Positions 16,744-25,566 of a DNA stretch of 64,000 nt are shown piece by piece. Positions within the stretch are counted from its first letter, which is position 1. Every line of letters begins with the position of its first letter. A program made the position numbers and the translations under genes. Source of the DNA: Akkermansiaceae bacterium. Lineage in GTDB: Bacteria; Verrucomicrobiota; Verrucomicrobiia; Verrucomicrobiales; Akkermansiaceae. Location of the stretch: assembly GCA_024233115.1 (NCBI GenBank), contig JACKQB010000004.1, positions 603,367 to 667,366 of the forward strand. The letters run 5' to 3'. The notes beneath the pieces were generated by a model. It did no database searches. It saw nothing but the letters and a program-made list of their open reading frames with translations, and was not told the origin of the DNA.

Positions 16744-17058
16744 AATTATTGATTCTTCGTGTTCAGTATTGCCCTGGGTCATCGCCGATATGCCTCTATT
16801 GTTGAATGATTTTGGATCGATTAACGCTTCCGGGAACGGCTTGAGTTTCCAGCTCATTTGAATCGATATTGATGGATTGGTTCTCGTTCGCTGCCATTGA
16901 TAACATTTTAGAAGAATCTGTCGTGAATGGATTGGATTGGTTTCGCATTCCGTTTTCGGTGTGATGCACGATTCGATTCACGCCGCGGTGATGGACACAT
17001 CGAATGGTTCAGGATCTTCGTTACCCACGGCAGTTTAAAGGCGCATTGATCTGTGTAG
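16738..17058. other. ORF-less cassette body, family A copy 4 (C32)
   Basis: This is 321 bp. It carries private substitutions (GATCGATTAACGC, CACGCCGCGG). Confidence 0.8.
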
Positions 17059-17177
17059 ATCGAACAAGGCGATGCATCCGACCCGTTACCGGTTAATAGT
17101 CGGGCAGCTGTTCCGGAGCGTATATCTGTTTTCGGTATTTTAACATTGTTCGTAGGCGGTTGATCTTTACGTTAGCC
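17059..17177 (+). repeat. attC-32
   Basis: Subfamily IIIa; R'' ATCGAAC, R' GTTAGCC. Confidence 0.93.
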
Positions 17178-17189
17178 AATAATAAGAAA

Positions 17190-17597
17190 ATGAAATCACT
17201 ATTCTACGCCCTAATAATGTTCTTTGCCGTATCAGCAGTATCTCATGCGGATTTTGCCGCACGATACAGGGTGCAAATCGAGTTTGAAGGCCCTAAATAC
17301 AAATGGCACAGAACGGTAAAATTTCGTGATGACTTTCATTTCTTTCTAGATAATGCCCCTCTGAAGAAGGGTTACACTGTTGGTTCTATTGCTGGAGTGG
17401 TCTATCCGAAGAAGGGCAAGCTATATTGCACCATTTCGATGTGGGCTAGCAAGAAGCTCAAGAGCGAAGAAGCTGGTAATTCATACTCGATAGGCGAAGT
17501 GAAATTTTTAGCTGTGCCCAAATCCCTGAAGTTCGATATCCCCATGTCTGACAAGAGTGGTTTCAAGAAGTGCACAGTCACCCTAATCCCCAAATAA
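17190..17597 (+). CDS. Hypothetical exported protein, copy 2 of 3 (C33)
   Basis: This is the homologue of the product at 12156, with three amino-acid changes (RYKV to RYRV, GYAV to GYTV, EETG to EEAG) plus silent ones. The signal peptide and reading frame are intact. Its attC belongs to subfamily I, whereas copy 1 carries subfamily II, so body and attC have had different histories. Confidence 0.83.
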   Translation: MKSLFYALIMFFAVSAVSHADFAARYRVQIEFEGPKYKWHRTVKFRDDFHFFLDNAPLKKGYTVGSIAGVVYPKKGKLYCTISMWASKKLKSEEAGNSYSIGEVKFLAVPKSLKFDIPMSDKSGFKKCTVTLIPK

Positions 17598-17601
17598 TTT
17601 A

Positions 17602-17720
17602 GGCTAACAAGTCGCTGCATCCGACCGCTAACCGCGCTCGACTTCCGCTCGGGTTTACACGAAACAACCATGCTCAGTCTATGACCGTTGACCCGACGGC
17701 GGTTGAGCTATACGTTCGGC
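17602..17720 (+). repeat. attC-33
   Basis: Subfamily I with a GAGCTATACG right arm; R'' GGCTAAC, R' GTTCGGC. Confidence 0.95.
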
Positions 17721-17731
17721 AAGAATTAAGA

Positions 17732-18094
17732 ATGAAAAGAAGAAAATTTATAGGATGGCTGGCTGTCATTCTCTGCGCTTGCATGGTATACGTTGTGTAT
17801 TGTTTGCGGAGTTTTTACATGGCACCTAAAATTTTCTTTGATACATATGTAGAAGCTGATGCTCGGCGTGCAGTTGAAGAGTGGTATGCTGAATCAGAGT
17901 ATGCTAAGCCAGTATCCCCAACGTCATATGACATATTTTATAGACTTACTCACCCATACGAAGGTAGGGTTTCTTTCGAGGTGGAGTCGTGGTCTGAAGG
18001 TCAACTGATGCTACAATTGCCTACTACTTCTGTGTTGATCGAATGTGATGGTGAGTGGCATCAAGATCGTATTCGAGAAGTTCCACACCACTGA
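17732..18094 (+). CDS. Hypothetical membrane-anchored protein, paralogue of C105 (C34)
   Basis: The 120-residue product begins with a basic KRRKF and one membrane anchor (IGWLAVILCACMVYVVYCL). The outer part contains ARRAVEEWYAESEYAKPVSP, FYRLTHPYEGRVSFEVES and a C-terminal LIECDGEWHQDRI. The same plan (basic start, anchor, Y-P spacer, aromatic ESWHED-like helix, ALTHP motif, late W/R-rich strand) is seen in the protein at 55056, so the two are diverged members of one family. Confidence 0.8.
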   Translation: MKRRKFIGWLAVILCACMVYVVYCLRSFYMAPKIFFDTYVEADARRAVEEWYAESEYAKPVSPTSYDIFYRLTHPYEGRVSFEVESWSEGQLMLQLPTTSVLIECDGEWHQDRIREVPHH

Positions 18095-18102
18095 AAAATA
18101 TG

Positions 18103-18218
18103 GCCGAACAAGGCGCTTCATCCGACCGTTAACCGCCCTCAGCCAGAAACCATTTCACGGAATCAACCACTCACAGCCTTCGACCTTGTCACACCGGCGG
18201 TTGAGCTCTACGTTCGGT
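18103..18218 (+). repeat. attC-34
   Basis: Subfamily II; R'' GCCGAAC, R' GTTCGGT. Confidence 0.95.
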
Positions 18219-18228
18219 AATAATAAGA

Positions 18229-18564
18229 ATGAAGAGCATACCATCTATATTGGGCATAGCCGTCGCCACATATTGGTTGATATCTTTTGCCGTAGCATTT
18301 GGAACTCTGCGATTTGGTGAGGCAGAAGGCGATTTTTCACCTTGGTGGGACATTGCAATCTTTCGAGAACCCGGTTTCTGGCTCGGCGAGGTTATATTCA
18401 GTTTGGCTGAGCGTTTGCCTGGTATAGATTACGGTCATATTCTTGGGGATGGACTGCCACTCTTTCTACTAAGCTTGGTCGTTACCTCATTGGCTCTAGG
18501 CTTTATCGTCTGGTTGATAGCTCACAAGGTAGTTGTTGGAGTATTGAGGCGCAGATCGATATAA
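18229..18564 (+). CDS. Hypothetical membrane protein (C35)
   Basis: The 111-residue product has an N-terminal helix (ILGIAVATYWLISFAVAFG) and a C-terminal helix (LPLFLLSLVVTSLALGFIVW). They are joined by an aromatic loop (GDFSPWWDIAIFREPGFWLG). It ends with a basic cytoplasmic-type tail (VLRRRSI). No family is recognised. The cassette start TTCGGT matches R'' ACCGAAC. Confidence 0.8.
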   Translation: MKSIPSILGIAVATYWLISFAVAFGTLRFGEAEGDFSPWWDIAIFREPGFWLGEVIFSLAERLPGIDYGHILGDGLPLFLLSLVVTSLALGFIVWLIAHKVVVGVLRRRSI

Positions 18565-18576
18565 GAGGATAATGTG

Positions 18577-18693
18577 ACCGAACAAGGCGCTTCATCCGAC
18601 GCGATACCGTTCGTTGTCCGATGAACTTGCAGAGCTAAAAACATTAATGATGCGAAACTGGTTTACACGGCGCGGTTGAGCTCTACGTTCGCC
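18577..18693 (+). repeat. attC-35 (variant)
   Basis: Subfamily II derivative in which the left arm reads CCGACGCGATACCG instead of CCGACCGTTAACCG and the right arm has GGCGCGGTTGAGC; R'' ACCGAAC, R' GTTCGCC. Confidence 0.9.
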
Positions 18694-19027
18694 AATAATA
18701 ATAATTTTCTGAGGTTGACGGTTCTCGATGCACCATGATGGAAGGTTCCGCTGATGATCTCAGGTGGTTTGATCCGCTGCTGGTGTCTTGGGCTACATCA
18801 TCGTGCAGGGCACAGGTTTCGGCGGATGAGATATTTCAGGTGTCACTTTTTGGGCGCAAGGGCGTGGTTCGAGCAAGGGTTTGCAAGATACTGGCACATC
18901 GCGTCGATTCACTAAGCGCGGCTGCCTCCGGTGCCAGAAACTTGCTGTCGGCGGTTCTTGGCGGGGTTGCGAGAGTTCCAGCACGATGCGATCACGAGTC
19001 GGCACATCCTGACTATTCAGAATCGCC
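18688..19027. other. ORF-less cassette body, family B copy 1 (C36)
   Basis: This 340-bp body starts TTCGCCAATAATAATAATTTTC. A 115-codon frame from ATG 18735 runs into attC, but frameshifts break it in the other copies, so I do not call it. Shared blocks include GTCACTTTTTGGGCGC and CTTGCTGTCGGCGGTT. Confidence 0.72.
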
Positions 19028-19145
19028 GTCGAACAAGGCGCTTCATCCGACCGTTAACCGTCCCGCAGTTTGCCACGAGTGATAGGTATCGACCGTTTCA
19101 GGTTTGTGACGGTTGACTCGGCGGCGGTTGAGCTCTACGTTCGGC
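19028..19145 (+). repeat. attC-36
   Basis: Subfamily II; R'' GTCGAAC, R' GTTCGGC. Confidence 0.95.
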
Positions 19146-19154
19146 AATAAAAAT

Positions 19155-19562
19155 ATGAACAAAATATCCACAAAGCTAATGCTGGCAGTTCTAATGAGTA
19201 TGGTCGTTTGCTCGTGCAGTAAGAATGCTACAGACAGCGATTTTCGTATAGAATCAGTATTTGGTGAAGCTAAGGAGGTATCCTATATTATTGCACATTA
19301 TAAAGCTAAGTATGCCAAGGCTAAGATTAGCAACCCCTATGGCGTGACAGGTGATTGGCTGGTATATCCTACTGGGGATATTCTTGGTTTGGGTGAGTCC
19401 TCTGAGTATAAGATTGGTGACATGAAGTGGGAGAAGATTTATGGGCCAAAGGTGCGAGGTGTATCCTACCAGCCTATATTGTTGTATCGTGAATCTGGCG
19501 AGACTACATACCTGCTAGTTAATAGATCTGTTGATGTTTTAACAGGTAATGCGATAGAGTAG
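19155..19562 (+). CDS. Hypothetical lipoprotein (C37)
   Basis: The 135-residue product has a lipoprotein signal peptide (KLMLAVLMSMVVCSC, lipobox VCSC with Cys21). The mature domain contains VFGEAKEVSYIIAHYKAKYA, a strand pair (VTGDWLVYPTGDILGLG) and LVNRSVDVLTGNAIE. It is expected on the inner or outer membrane. No family is recognised. Confidence 0.83.
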   Translation: MNKISTKLMLAVLMSMVVCSCSKNATDSDFRIESVFGEAKEVSYIIAHYKAKYAKAKISNPYGVTGDWLVYPTGDILGLGESSEYKIGDMKWEKIYGPKVRGVSYQPILLYRESGETTYLLVNRSVDVLTGNAIE

Positions 19563-19578
19563 ATATAGCCAATATCAA

Positions 19579-19696
19579 GCCGAACAAGTCGCTGCATCCG
19601 ACCGCTAACCGCGCTCGACTTTGCTCTGTTTTACACGAATCGACTGTTTAGAGCCTTTCACCATTTACGAGGCGGCGGTTGAGCTTTACGTTCGGC
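19579..19696 (+). repeat. attC-37
   Basis: Subfamily I; R'' GCCGAAC, R' GTTCGGC. Confidence 0.95.
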
Positions 19697-19707
19697 AATA
19701 ATTAGAA

Positions 19708-20070
19708 ATGAATCGCATGGAACCATTCCCCGAAGATCACGATCTGGTATCATTTTTTGAGCATGCACCTGATGTGGAGGCCGCGAGCACACCATGGTTC
19801 TATAACTGTATTACGTTTCGTGGCAGCAAGGGCGATATTCATTATATGGTAAGATTGCAACCCGCTGATGGTGAATGTGAGATCAGTATTTATACCGATG
19901 ATCAGAGGCTGTTTGATACTCATATATTTGAGATTCAAGGTGTGACGATACAGCAGAATCCCAATGAAGCGGTTATGATGTTCACGTTTCCTACTGATAG
20001 CGCCAGAGGTTTGCTCAAGTTACGATTAAGACCTCATTTATCTGTGGAATGGCCATTCGACCGTAGCTAA
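19708..20070 (+). CDS. Hypothetical soluble acidic protein, copy 2 of 2 (C38)
   Basis: The 120-residue translation is identical to that of the gene at 15692. The DNA differs by a synonymous change (ACATTTCG to ACGTTTCG) and by a few positions in attC. It is a recently copied cassette. Confidence 0.8.
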   Translation: MNRMEPFPEDHDLVSFFEHAPDVEAASTPWFYNCITFRGSKGDIHYMVRLQPADGECEISIYTDDQRLFDTHIFEIQGVTIQQNPNEAVMMFTFPTDSARGLLKLRLRPHLSVEWPFDRS

Positions 20071-20078
20071 GAATAGTG

Positions 20079-20197
20079 GCCGAACAAGGCGCTTCATCCG
20101 ACCGTTAACCGTCCCACAGTTTGCCGCGGGCGGCTTGCTGATGACCGTTTTCGGTTTGCGGCGGTTGACTCACCGGCGGTTGAGCTCTACGTTCGAT
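20079..20197 (+). repeat. attC-38
   Basis: Subfamily II; R'' GCCGAAC, R' GTTCGAT. Confidence 0.95.
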
Positions 20198-20210
20198 AAA
20201 AATATATAAT
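20180..20210 (+). promoter_or_regulatory. Possible promoter at the attC-38/C39 junction
   Basis: TTGAGC of the attC right arm (20180-20185) and a perfect TATAAT in the C39 leader (20205-20210) are 19 bp apart. The spacing is long, so this is a weak candidate for a sigma70-type promoter feeding the gene at 20222. Confidence 0.35.
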
Positions 20211-20221
20211 ACAAAAAAACC

Positions 20222-20536
20222 ATGAAAGAGAACCAAAGTAACTTACTGATATTCTGCGTGCCAGAAGCGCTTGTTAAGAGATTTTCCGGCTGGGGTTATA
20301 GAGTAGAATATGTATCTGATATCTTAAGACTTAAAGTGATCAGCACTAAGTATTCTTTAATGTCGGCAGATGAATTAACCATAGATTCACGTGAATATAT
20401 AAGAAATGTAGTGGAGGAATACAAAGGGTCTGGCGCGGTTGTTGTTGATAAGGAAGCTGTCACAGATCATGTGGGTTACGATACCCCATATCATCTACAT
20501 GTCATTGTCTTCAAATTGACCAAAGACACAAAATAA
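20222..20536 (+). CDS. Hypothetical soluble protein (C39)
   Basis: This 104-residue alpha/beta-like product has an N-terminal strand LLIFCVPEALV and then FSGWGYRVEYVSDILRLKVI. It continues through a helix (REYIRNVVEEYKGSGAVVV) to a C-terminal strand YHLHVIVFKLTK. No export signal or known motif is seen. The leader is unusual: ATAAAAATATATAATACAAAAAAACC, 24 bp from core to ATG. Confidence 0.78.
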   Translation: MKENQSNLLIFCVPEALVKRFSGWGYRVEYVSDILRLKVISTKYSLMSADELTIDSREYIRNVVEEYKGSGAVVVDKEAVTDHVGYDTPYHLHVIVFKLTKDTK

Positions 20537-20539
20537 GAA

Positions 20540-20659
20540 ATCGAACAAGTCGCTGCATCCGACCGCTTACCGTCCCAGAGTCGGGGGCGTAGTTGAGATT
20601 TAATGTTGCTTGGAGTCGTACGTTTTGTTGACGCGCGGCGGTTGAGCTATACGTTAGCT
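20540..20659 (+). repeat. attC-39
   Basis: Subfamily I with an altered apical region; R'' ATCGAAC, R' GTTAGCT. Confidence 0.95.
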
Positions 20660-20665
20660 AATAAT

Positions 20666-21082
20666 ATGAAGGAACACTTTTCCCTCAAAGATTCGATTTA
20701 TCTTGTCATTGGTGAATTGACGTTAGATCTGCATAATAATTATAATTTTAGCGAGATTGAATATTCGGTACAGAATCGCTCCGTCAGGCTTAAGTGGAGT
20801 CGTGGTGATGGGGATTGGGTGGATATTACACATCCCAAGGGAGTTGAATTAATCTACAGCGAAGTTCATCGCTACGAGTTTCATCGTCGTGATCCGGAAA
20901 TGCCATTTACGGAGGATGACTGTTTAGCCGATGCTGGTTTCTGGAGCGATGACGACTGGGCGGATGGCGTTTTTACTATATCGGGGGAGCCTGAGCCTAA
21001 TTGGTTGCGAGCTTTTGAGTTTCAGTCTGGCGCGATAATTTTAATTCACGCCAAGGAGGCTAAAGCAATAATACAAAGCTAA
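20666..21082 (+). CDS. Hypothetical soluble acidic protein (C40)
   Basis: The 138-residue acidic product has no export signal. It contains LVIGELTLDLHNNYNFSEIE, a strand SVRLKWSRGDGDWVDIT, the acidic patch GFWSDDDWADGVF and a C-terminal AIILIHAKEAKAII. The size and charge resemble toxin-immunity proteins, but I recognise no family. The ATG is 6 bp after the core GTTAGCT. The TAA stop lies inside R'' AGCTAAC. Confidence 0.75.
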   Translation: MKEHFSLKDSIYLVIGELTLDLHNNYNFSEIEYSVQNRSVRLKWSRGDGDWVDITHPKGVELIYSEVHRYEFHRRDPEMPFTEDDCLADAGFWSDDDWADGVFTISGEPEPNWLRAFEFQSGAIILIHAKEAKAIIQS

Positions 21083-21194
21083 CAAGTCGCTGCACCCGAC
21101 CCCTCACCGTCCACGACTTTGCAACCCGATTGAGCGGAAGACCTCTTTTGATTGATCACCGTTGACCCGGGGTCGGTTGAGCTATACGTTCGCC
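21077..21194 (+). repeat. attC-40
   Basis: Subfamily I with substitutions (CACCCGACCCCTCACCG); R'' AGCTAAC, R' GTTCGCC. Confidence 0.94.
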
Positions 21195-21529
21195 AATAAT
21201 AATAATTTTCTGAAGTTGGCGGTTCTCGATGCACCATGATGGAAGGTTCCGCTGATGATCGCAGGTGGTTTGATCCGTCGCTGGTGTCTTGAACGGCATC
21301 ATCGTGCAGGGCACAGGTTCCGGCGGATGAGATTTTTCAGGTGTCACTTTTTGGGCGCGAGGGCGTAGTTCGTGCAAGGGTTTCGCAAGATACTGGCACA
21401 TCGCGTCGATTCACTAAGAGCGGCTTCCTCCGGTGCCAGAAACTTGCTGTCGGCGGTTCTTGGCGGGGTTGCGAGAGATCCAGCACGATGCGATCACGAG
21501 TCGGCACATCCTGACTATTCAGAATCGCA
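21189..21529. other. ORF-less cassette body, family B copy 2 (C41)
   Basis: This 341-bp body has the same order of conserved blocks as C36, with single-base indels that break any long plus frame. Confidence 0.75.
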
Positions 21530-21647
21530 GTCGAACAAGGCGCTTCATCCGACCGTTAACCGTCCCACAGTTTGCCGCGGGTGAGAGGTATCGGTCATTT
21601 CAGGTTTGCGGCGGTTGACTCACCGGCGGTTGAGCTCTACGTTCGGC
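21530..21647 (+). repeat. attC-41
   Basis: Subfamily II; R'' GTCGAAC, R' GTTCGGC. Confidence 0.95.
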
Positions 21648-21954
21648 GATAATTAGATGGATGTTTCATGGATTGTTCGTTTCGGTGACATCGATGGGGG
21701 ATTTGGCTGGTCGAGATTTCTGGTGTTGTGGCGGTGCTGTTCGGTTTAGGTTTCCGTTGATCGATCTGGATTGCCCGTCTCCACCTGTCCGATGACTGAG
21801 CCACTCATCCATGAATTTTTGTCACCTGGGCTGGTTCGGTCGTGGCTCTGCGGTTTCCGGCACATTATTTCATGCAGGCGTGTGCTGAGTGGTGCGGTCG
21901 GGGTTCATGGTTGGACATCGGATTCAGGCGCTGGCACGGGAAGTGAGAATAGTT
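21642..21954. other. ORF-less cassette body, family D copy 2 (C42)
   Basis: This is 313 bp. The mini-ORF from ATG 21657 reads MDVSWIVRFGDIDGGFGWSR and stops after about 30 codons. Confidence 0.75.
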
Positions 21955-22072
21955 GCCGAACAAGGCGCTGCATCCGACCGTTAACCGTCCCACAGTTTGC
22001 AGCAGGGGAGAGGTATTGACCATTTCAGGTTCGCGGCGGTTGACTCACCGGCGGTTGAGCTCTACGTTCGCC
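21955..22072 (+). repeat. attC-42
   Basis: Subfamily II with extrahelical G (AAGGCGCTGCATCC); R'' GCCGAAC, R' GTTCGCC. Confidence 0.95.
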
Positions 22073-22261
22073 AATAATAATAAGAATTGAGTCTCCGCGT
22101 TCATCATCCCGCTCAGTCACCTTCGAGAACCGGCTATCATCGTTCGTTCACGCACATGGATCATGATTGAGACGATTTTCACCTTGGTTCGTATCCAGGC
22201 GTTCCCCTGACAGAGTGCTGGACTATTCCGAATCGGCACATCCTGATTATTCAGAAAAGCC
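22067..22261. other. ORF-less cassette body, family E copy 3 (C43)
   Basis: This is 195 bp, with a 3-bp longer leader (AATAATAATAAGAATTGAG) than the 192-bp copies. Confidence 0.75.
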
Positions 22262-22379
22262 GTCGAACAAGGCGCTTCATCCGACCGTTAACCGTCCCAC
22301 AGTTTGCAGCGAGTGAGAGGTATTGACCATTTCAGGTTTGTGGCGGTTGACCCGGCGGCGGTTGAGCTCTACGTTCGAT
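22262..22379 (+). repeat. attC-43
   Basis: Subfamily II; R'' GTCGAAC, R' GTTCGAT. Confidence 0.95.
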
Positions 22380-22398
22380 AATAATATAAAAAAAGAGC

Positions 22399-22725
22399 AT
22401 GAAAGAGATATATCGCCATAAAGACCACTCCACTGTGGCATACTACAAATCGATTTTAGAGTCAGAAGGTATTCCTACTATGCTTCGGAATGAACACACC
22501 ACAATGGCAGGATTATCGGAGATCCCTATTCCTGAGTTCTACCCGAATATCTGTGTAATGAACGATGAGGATTATCCTAGAGCATGGGAGATCATGAAGC
22601 GCACCATGGAGACTAACTCGAAGGATGCCGAGGTCGAGGTTACATGTGCCATCTGTGGAGAGTCTAACCCGGGCAATTTTGACATCTGTTTTTCTTGTGG
22701 GGAAGACATGGGCTCTGCTGAATAA
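22399..22725 (+). CDS. DUF2007-like protein with C-terminal zinc ribbon (C44)
   Basis: This is a 108-residue soluble protein. Residues 1-70 match the DUF2007 (putative signal-transducing) pattern: YRHKDHSTVAYYKSILESEG, IPTMLRNEHT, then an NICVMNDEDYPRAWEIMK helix. Residues about 80-103 form a rubredoxin-like zinc ribbon (CAICGESNPGNFDICFSCGE, two CxxC pairs). Similar fusions are common as small housekeeping proteins, and the ligand is unknown. The leader contains AAAAAAAGAGC, a weak purine-rich stretch before ATG. Confidence 0.86.
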   Translation: MKEIYRHKDHSTVAYYKSILESEGIPTMLRNEHTTMAGLSEIPIPEFYPNICVMNDEDYPRAWEIMKRTMETNSKDAEVEVTCAICGESNPGNFDICFSCGEDMGSAE

Positions 22726-22729
22726 TGTG

Positions 22730-22847
22730 ATCGAACAAGGCGCTTCATCCGACCGTTAACCGTCCCACAGTTTGCCGCGGGTGAGAGGTATCGGTCATTT
22801 CAGGTTTGCGGCGGTTGACTCGGCGGCGGTTGAGCTCTACGTTCGGC
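22730..22847 (+). repeat. attC-44
   Basis: Subfamily II; R'' ATCGAAC, R' GTTCGGC. Confidence 0.95.
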
Positions 22848-22856
22848 AATAATAAT

Positions 22857-23204
22857 ATGATTTCTGTATTCAAATTTTCAGGGAAGTCAGATCGTTTTGA
22901 GTGGTGGGTCACATCTGTGGTAACCGGATTAGTGTCCCAACTATCAATTATATTTTTGGCGTTTTCCTCTTTTGAGACCGGTAGGAATATCTTTGCCTCT
23001 ATTGCTCTGGGCGTAGTCGCCTGGGCTACGATATGGATTCTCGCCGCCGTTACGGCCAAGCGTTTTCGTGACTGTGGATATTCCCCCTGGCTTACCATAT
23101 TAGGTGTCATTCCATTTGTTTGCTTCGCTGTAGTTGTCGTGTGCGGGTTTTTCCCCAGCGATAGTGCGAAGAAGCGCAAGTTGGTCACGCGGGTTGTTGA
23201 ATAA
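22857..23204 (+). CDS. DUF805 family membrane protein (C45)
   Basis: The 115-residue product fits DUF805. It has an N-terminal FKFSGKSDRFEWWVTSVV and a long hydrophobic block (LSIIFLAFSSF, then FASIALGVVAWATIWIL). The family signature follows, AVTAKRFRDCGYSPWLTIL (usually RRLHDxGxSGW), and then a last helix (IPFVCFAVVVVCGFF). Three or four membrane passes are expected. The function of the family is unknown. Confidence 0.86.
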   Translation: MISVFKFSGKSDRFEWWVTSVVTGLVSQLSIIFLAFSSFETGRNIFASIALGVVAWATIWILAAVTAKRFRDCGYSPWLTILGVIPFVCFAVVVVCGFFPSDSAKKRKLVTRVVE

Positions 23205-23208
23205 TGTG

Positions 23209-23327
23209 GCCGAACAAGGCGCTTCATCCGACCGTTAACCGTCCGAGAGTTTGTTGCGGGCGGCTTGCTTATGACCATTCTTGATTTTCGCCGGTTGACC
23301 CACCGGCGGTTGAGCTCTACGTTCGCC
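23209..23327 (+). repeat. attC-45
   Basis: Subfamily II; R'' GCCGAAC, R' GTTCGCC. Confidence 0.95.
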
Positions 23328-23513
23328 AATAATAATAATTGAGTCTCCGCGTTCATCATCCCGCTCAGTCGCCTTCCAGAGCCGGCTATTATCGATCATT
23401 CGCGCACATGGATCAGGATTGAGACGATTGCCACCTTGGTTCGTATCCAGGCGTTCCCCTGACAGAGTGCTGGACTATTCCGAATCGGCACATCCTGACT
23501 ATTCAGAAAAGCC
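23322..23513. other. ORF-less cassette body, family E copy 4 (C46)
   Basis: This is 192 bp. The otherwise constant TCGTTCGTTCGCGCA reads TCGATCATTCGCGCA here. Confidence 0.75.
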
Positions 23514-23631
23514 GTCGAACAAGGCGCTTCATCCGACCGTTAACCGTCCCACAGTTTGCAGCAGGGGAGAGGTATTGACCATTTCAGGTTCGCGGCGGTT
23601 GACTCACCGGCGGTTGAGCTCTACGTTCGCC
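23514..23631 (+). repeat. attC-46
   Basis: Subfamily II; R'' GTCGAAC, R' GTTCGCC. Confidence 0.95.
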
Positions 23632-23966
23632 AATAATAATAATTTTCTGAAGTTGGCGGTTCTCGATGCACCATGATGGAAGGTTCCGCTGATGATCGCA
23701 GGTGGTTTGATCCGTCGCTGGTGTCTTGAACGGCATCATCGTGCAGGGCACAGGTTCCGGCGGATGAGATTTTTCAGGTGTCACTTTTTGGGCGCGAGGG
23801 CGTAGTTCGTGCAAGGGTTTCGCAAGATACTGGCACATCGGATCGATTCACGAAGCACGGTTGCCTCCGGTGCCAGAAACTTGCTGTCGGCGGTTGTTGG
23901 CGGGGTTGCGAGAGATCCAGCACGATGCGATCACGAGTCGGCACATCCTGATTATACAGAATCGCC
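23626..23966. other. ORF-less cassette body, family B copy 3 (C47)
   Basis: This is 341 bp. It is first of a tandem family B pair, after a family E cassette. Confidence 0.75.
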
Positions 23967-24084
23967 GTCGAACAAGGCGCTTCATCCGACCGTTAACCGC
24001 CCCACAGTTTGCCGCGAGTGAGAGGTATTGACCATTTCAGGTTTGCGGCGGTTGACTCACCGGCGGTTGAGCTCTACGTTCGCC
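23967..24084 (+). repeat. attC-47
   Basis: Subfamily II; R'' GTCGAAC, R' GTTCGCC. Confidence 0.95.
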
Positions 24085-24419
24085 AATAATAATAATTTTC
24101 TGAAGTTGGCGGTTCTCGATGCACCATGATGGAAGGTTCCGCTGATGATCGCAGGTTGCTTGATCCGTTGCTGGTGTCTTGAACGGCATCATCGTGCAGG
24201 GCACAGGTTCCGGCGTATGAGATTTCCCAGGTGTCACTTTTTGGGCGCAAGGGTGTGGTTCGTGCAAGGGTTTCGCAAGATACTGGCACATCACGTCGAT
24301 TCACGAAGCGCGGCTGCCTCCGGTGCCAGAAACTTGCTGTCGGCGGTTCTTGGCGGGGTTGCGAGAGAGCCAGCACGATGCGATCACGAGTCGGCACATC
24401 CTGACTATTCAGAATCGCC
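24079..24419. other. ORF-less cassette body, family B copy 4 (C48)
   Basis: This is 341 bp. It is second of the tandem pair. It differs from C47 at scattered positions (for example GGTTGCTTGATCC for GGTGGTTTGATCC), so it is not a fresh duplicate. Confidence 0.75.
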
Positions 24420-24537
24420 GTCGAACAAGGCGCTTCATCCGACCGTTAACCGTACGAGAGTTTGCCGCGAGTGAGAGGTATGATCCATTTTCGGTTTGTG
24501 GCGGTTGACTCGGCGGCGGTTGAGCTCTACGTTCGGC
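24420..24537 (+). repeat. attC-48
   Basis: Subfamily II; R'' GTCGAAC, R' GTTCGGC. Confidence 0.95.
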
Positions 24538-24549
24538 AATAATAATAAG

Positions 24550-24960
24550 ATGCGAAAATCAGTATTCATTTGGATAGCGGTATTTCTCTTCGTTGTTGGG
24601 GTTGGTTATTTGAGTAAGCCTGATCGTGGGGGGTTAGTAGGCTGTGGTCAGGTATTCGGGTTGCCTGAGATAGAGCAGCTTGAACTTGATACTAAGCCGC
24701 TGATGAGTTGGCAGCCGTTTGAATCACCCAAGTATCGGTTTCATGCTTCTGATGCACAATTTGAGGCTTTAGATAGGATTCTCAGAAGCGAAGGCTATTC
24801 TGATTGGCAAGAGGGAGGTGTGAGTTTTGGCAGTATTTCACATGGCTGGACCTCTGACGAAGATTGGATCTATTGTAAGTCGTCGCATGAAGGGTATAAT
24901 CTCTATTGGAGTTATAGCCGTACTCAAAAGCTTGTTTACGCAATTACATTTCCTCAATAA
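24550..24960 (+). CDS. Hypothetical membrane-anchored protein, copy 3 of 5 (C49)
   Basis: The 136-residue product is the same as at 1798. This copy and copies 4 and 5 lie within 6 kb of each other but are separated by unrelated cassettes. Confidence 0.85.
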   Translation: MRKSVFIWIAVFLFVVGVGYLSKPDRGGLVGCGQVFGLPEIEQLELDTKPLMSWQPFESPKYRFHASDAQFEALDRILRSEGYSDWQEGGVSFGSISHGWTSDEDWIYCKSSHEGYNLYWSYSRTQKLVYAITFPQ

Positions 24961-24965
24961 ATGTG

Positions 24966-25081
24966 GCCGAACAAGGCGCTTCATCCGACCGTTAACCGTT
25001 CTCGACGCGCGCAGTTTGAGAGTGAAAGACCATTTTAGGTTTCTGACATTTACACACCGGCGGTTGAGCTCTACGTTCGGC
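24966..25081 (+). repeat. attC-49
   Basis: Subfamily II; R'' GCCGAAC, R' GTTCGGC. Confidence 0.95.
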
Positions 25082-25093
25082 AATAATAAGAAT

Positions 25094-25444
25094 ATGAAAA
25101 AACGATGGTTAGTCGTAGTGGTCGTAATTGGCATAATCAACCTTGGCTTATACGTTTCAAAGAAGCGTTTATGGAGGGATACGCGTATAACTTTTCATGG
25201 GGATGAGTTGGTGTTGCCTTCTGGTCATACTGTTCCAGTTGATACTTGGTTTACATGGCCTTCTGACGTGCCTCCGCTGGAAGAACAATACCCAAAATAT
25301 CCAAATATCATCTCGGGGTCTGTTAGGGGTCGACCCGCTGAGGTATTGAAGATTACGGTTAATGATAAGGTTTATATGGGATATTGGTCGAAGACTGAAG
25401 ATGGTGTAGTTCGACTACTTATAGCGAAGCCACCATTCGAATAA
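25094..25444 (+). CDS. Hypothetical membrane-anchored protein (C50)
   Basis: The 116-residue product has a basic KKRW start and an N-terminal anchor (LVVVVVIGIINLGLYV). A small extracytoplasmic domain follows (ITFHGDELVLPSGHTVPVDT, WPSDVPPLEEQYPKYPN, then KVYMGYWSKTEDGVVRLLI). No family is recognised. It stops 4 bp before R''. Confidence 0.8.
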   Translation: MKKRWLVVVVVIGIINLGLYVSKKRLWRDTRITFHGDELVLPSGHTVPVDTWFTWPSDVPPLEEQYPKYPNIISGSVRGRPAEVLKITVNDKVYMGYWSKTEDGVVRLLIAKPPFE

Positions 25445-25448
25445 AGTG

Positions 25449-25566
25449 GCCGAACAAGGCGCTTCATCCGACCGTTAACCGTCCGTGAGTTTGCCACGAG
25501 TGAGAGGTATCGACCATTTCAGGTTTGCGGCGGTTGACTCACCGGCGGTTGAGCTCTACGTTCTGC
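25449..25566 (+). repeat. attC-50
   Basis: Subfamily II; R'' GCCGAAC, R' GTTCTGC. Confidence 0.95.

Noticed and set aside
18735..19082. 115-codon plus-strand frame in family B
   Set aside because: Single-base indels break it in other copies, and it runs through attC (NKALHPTVNR).
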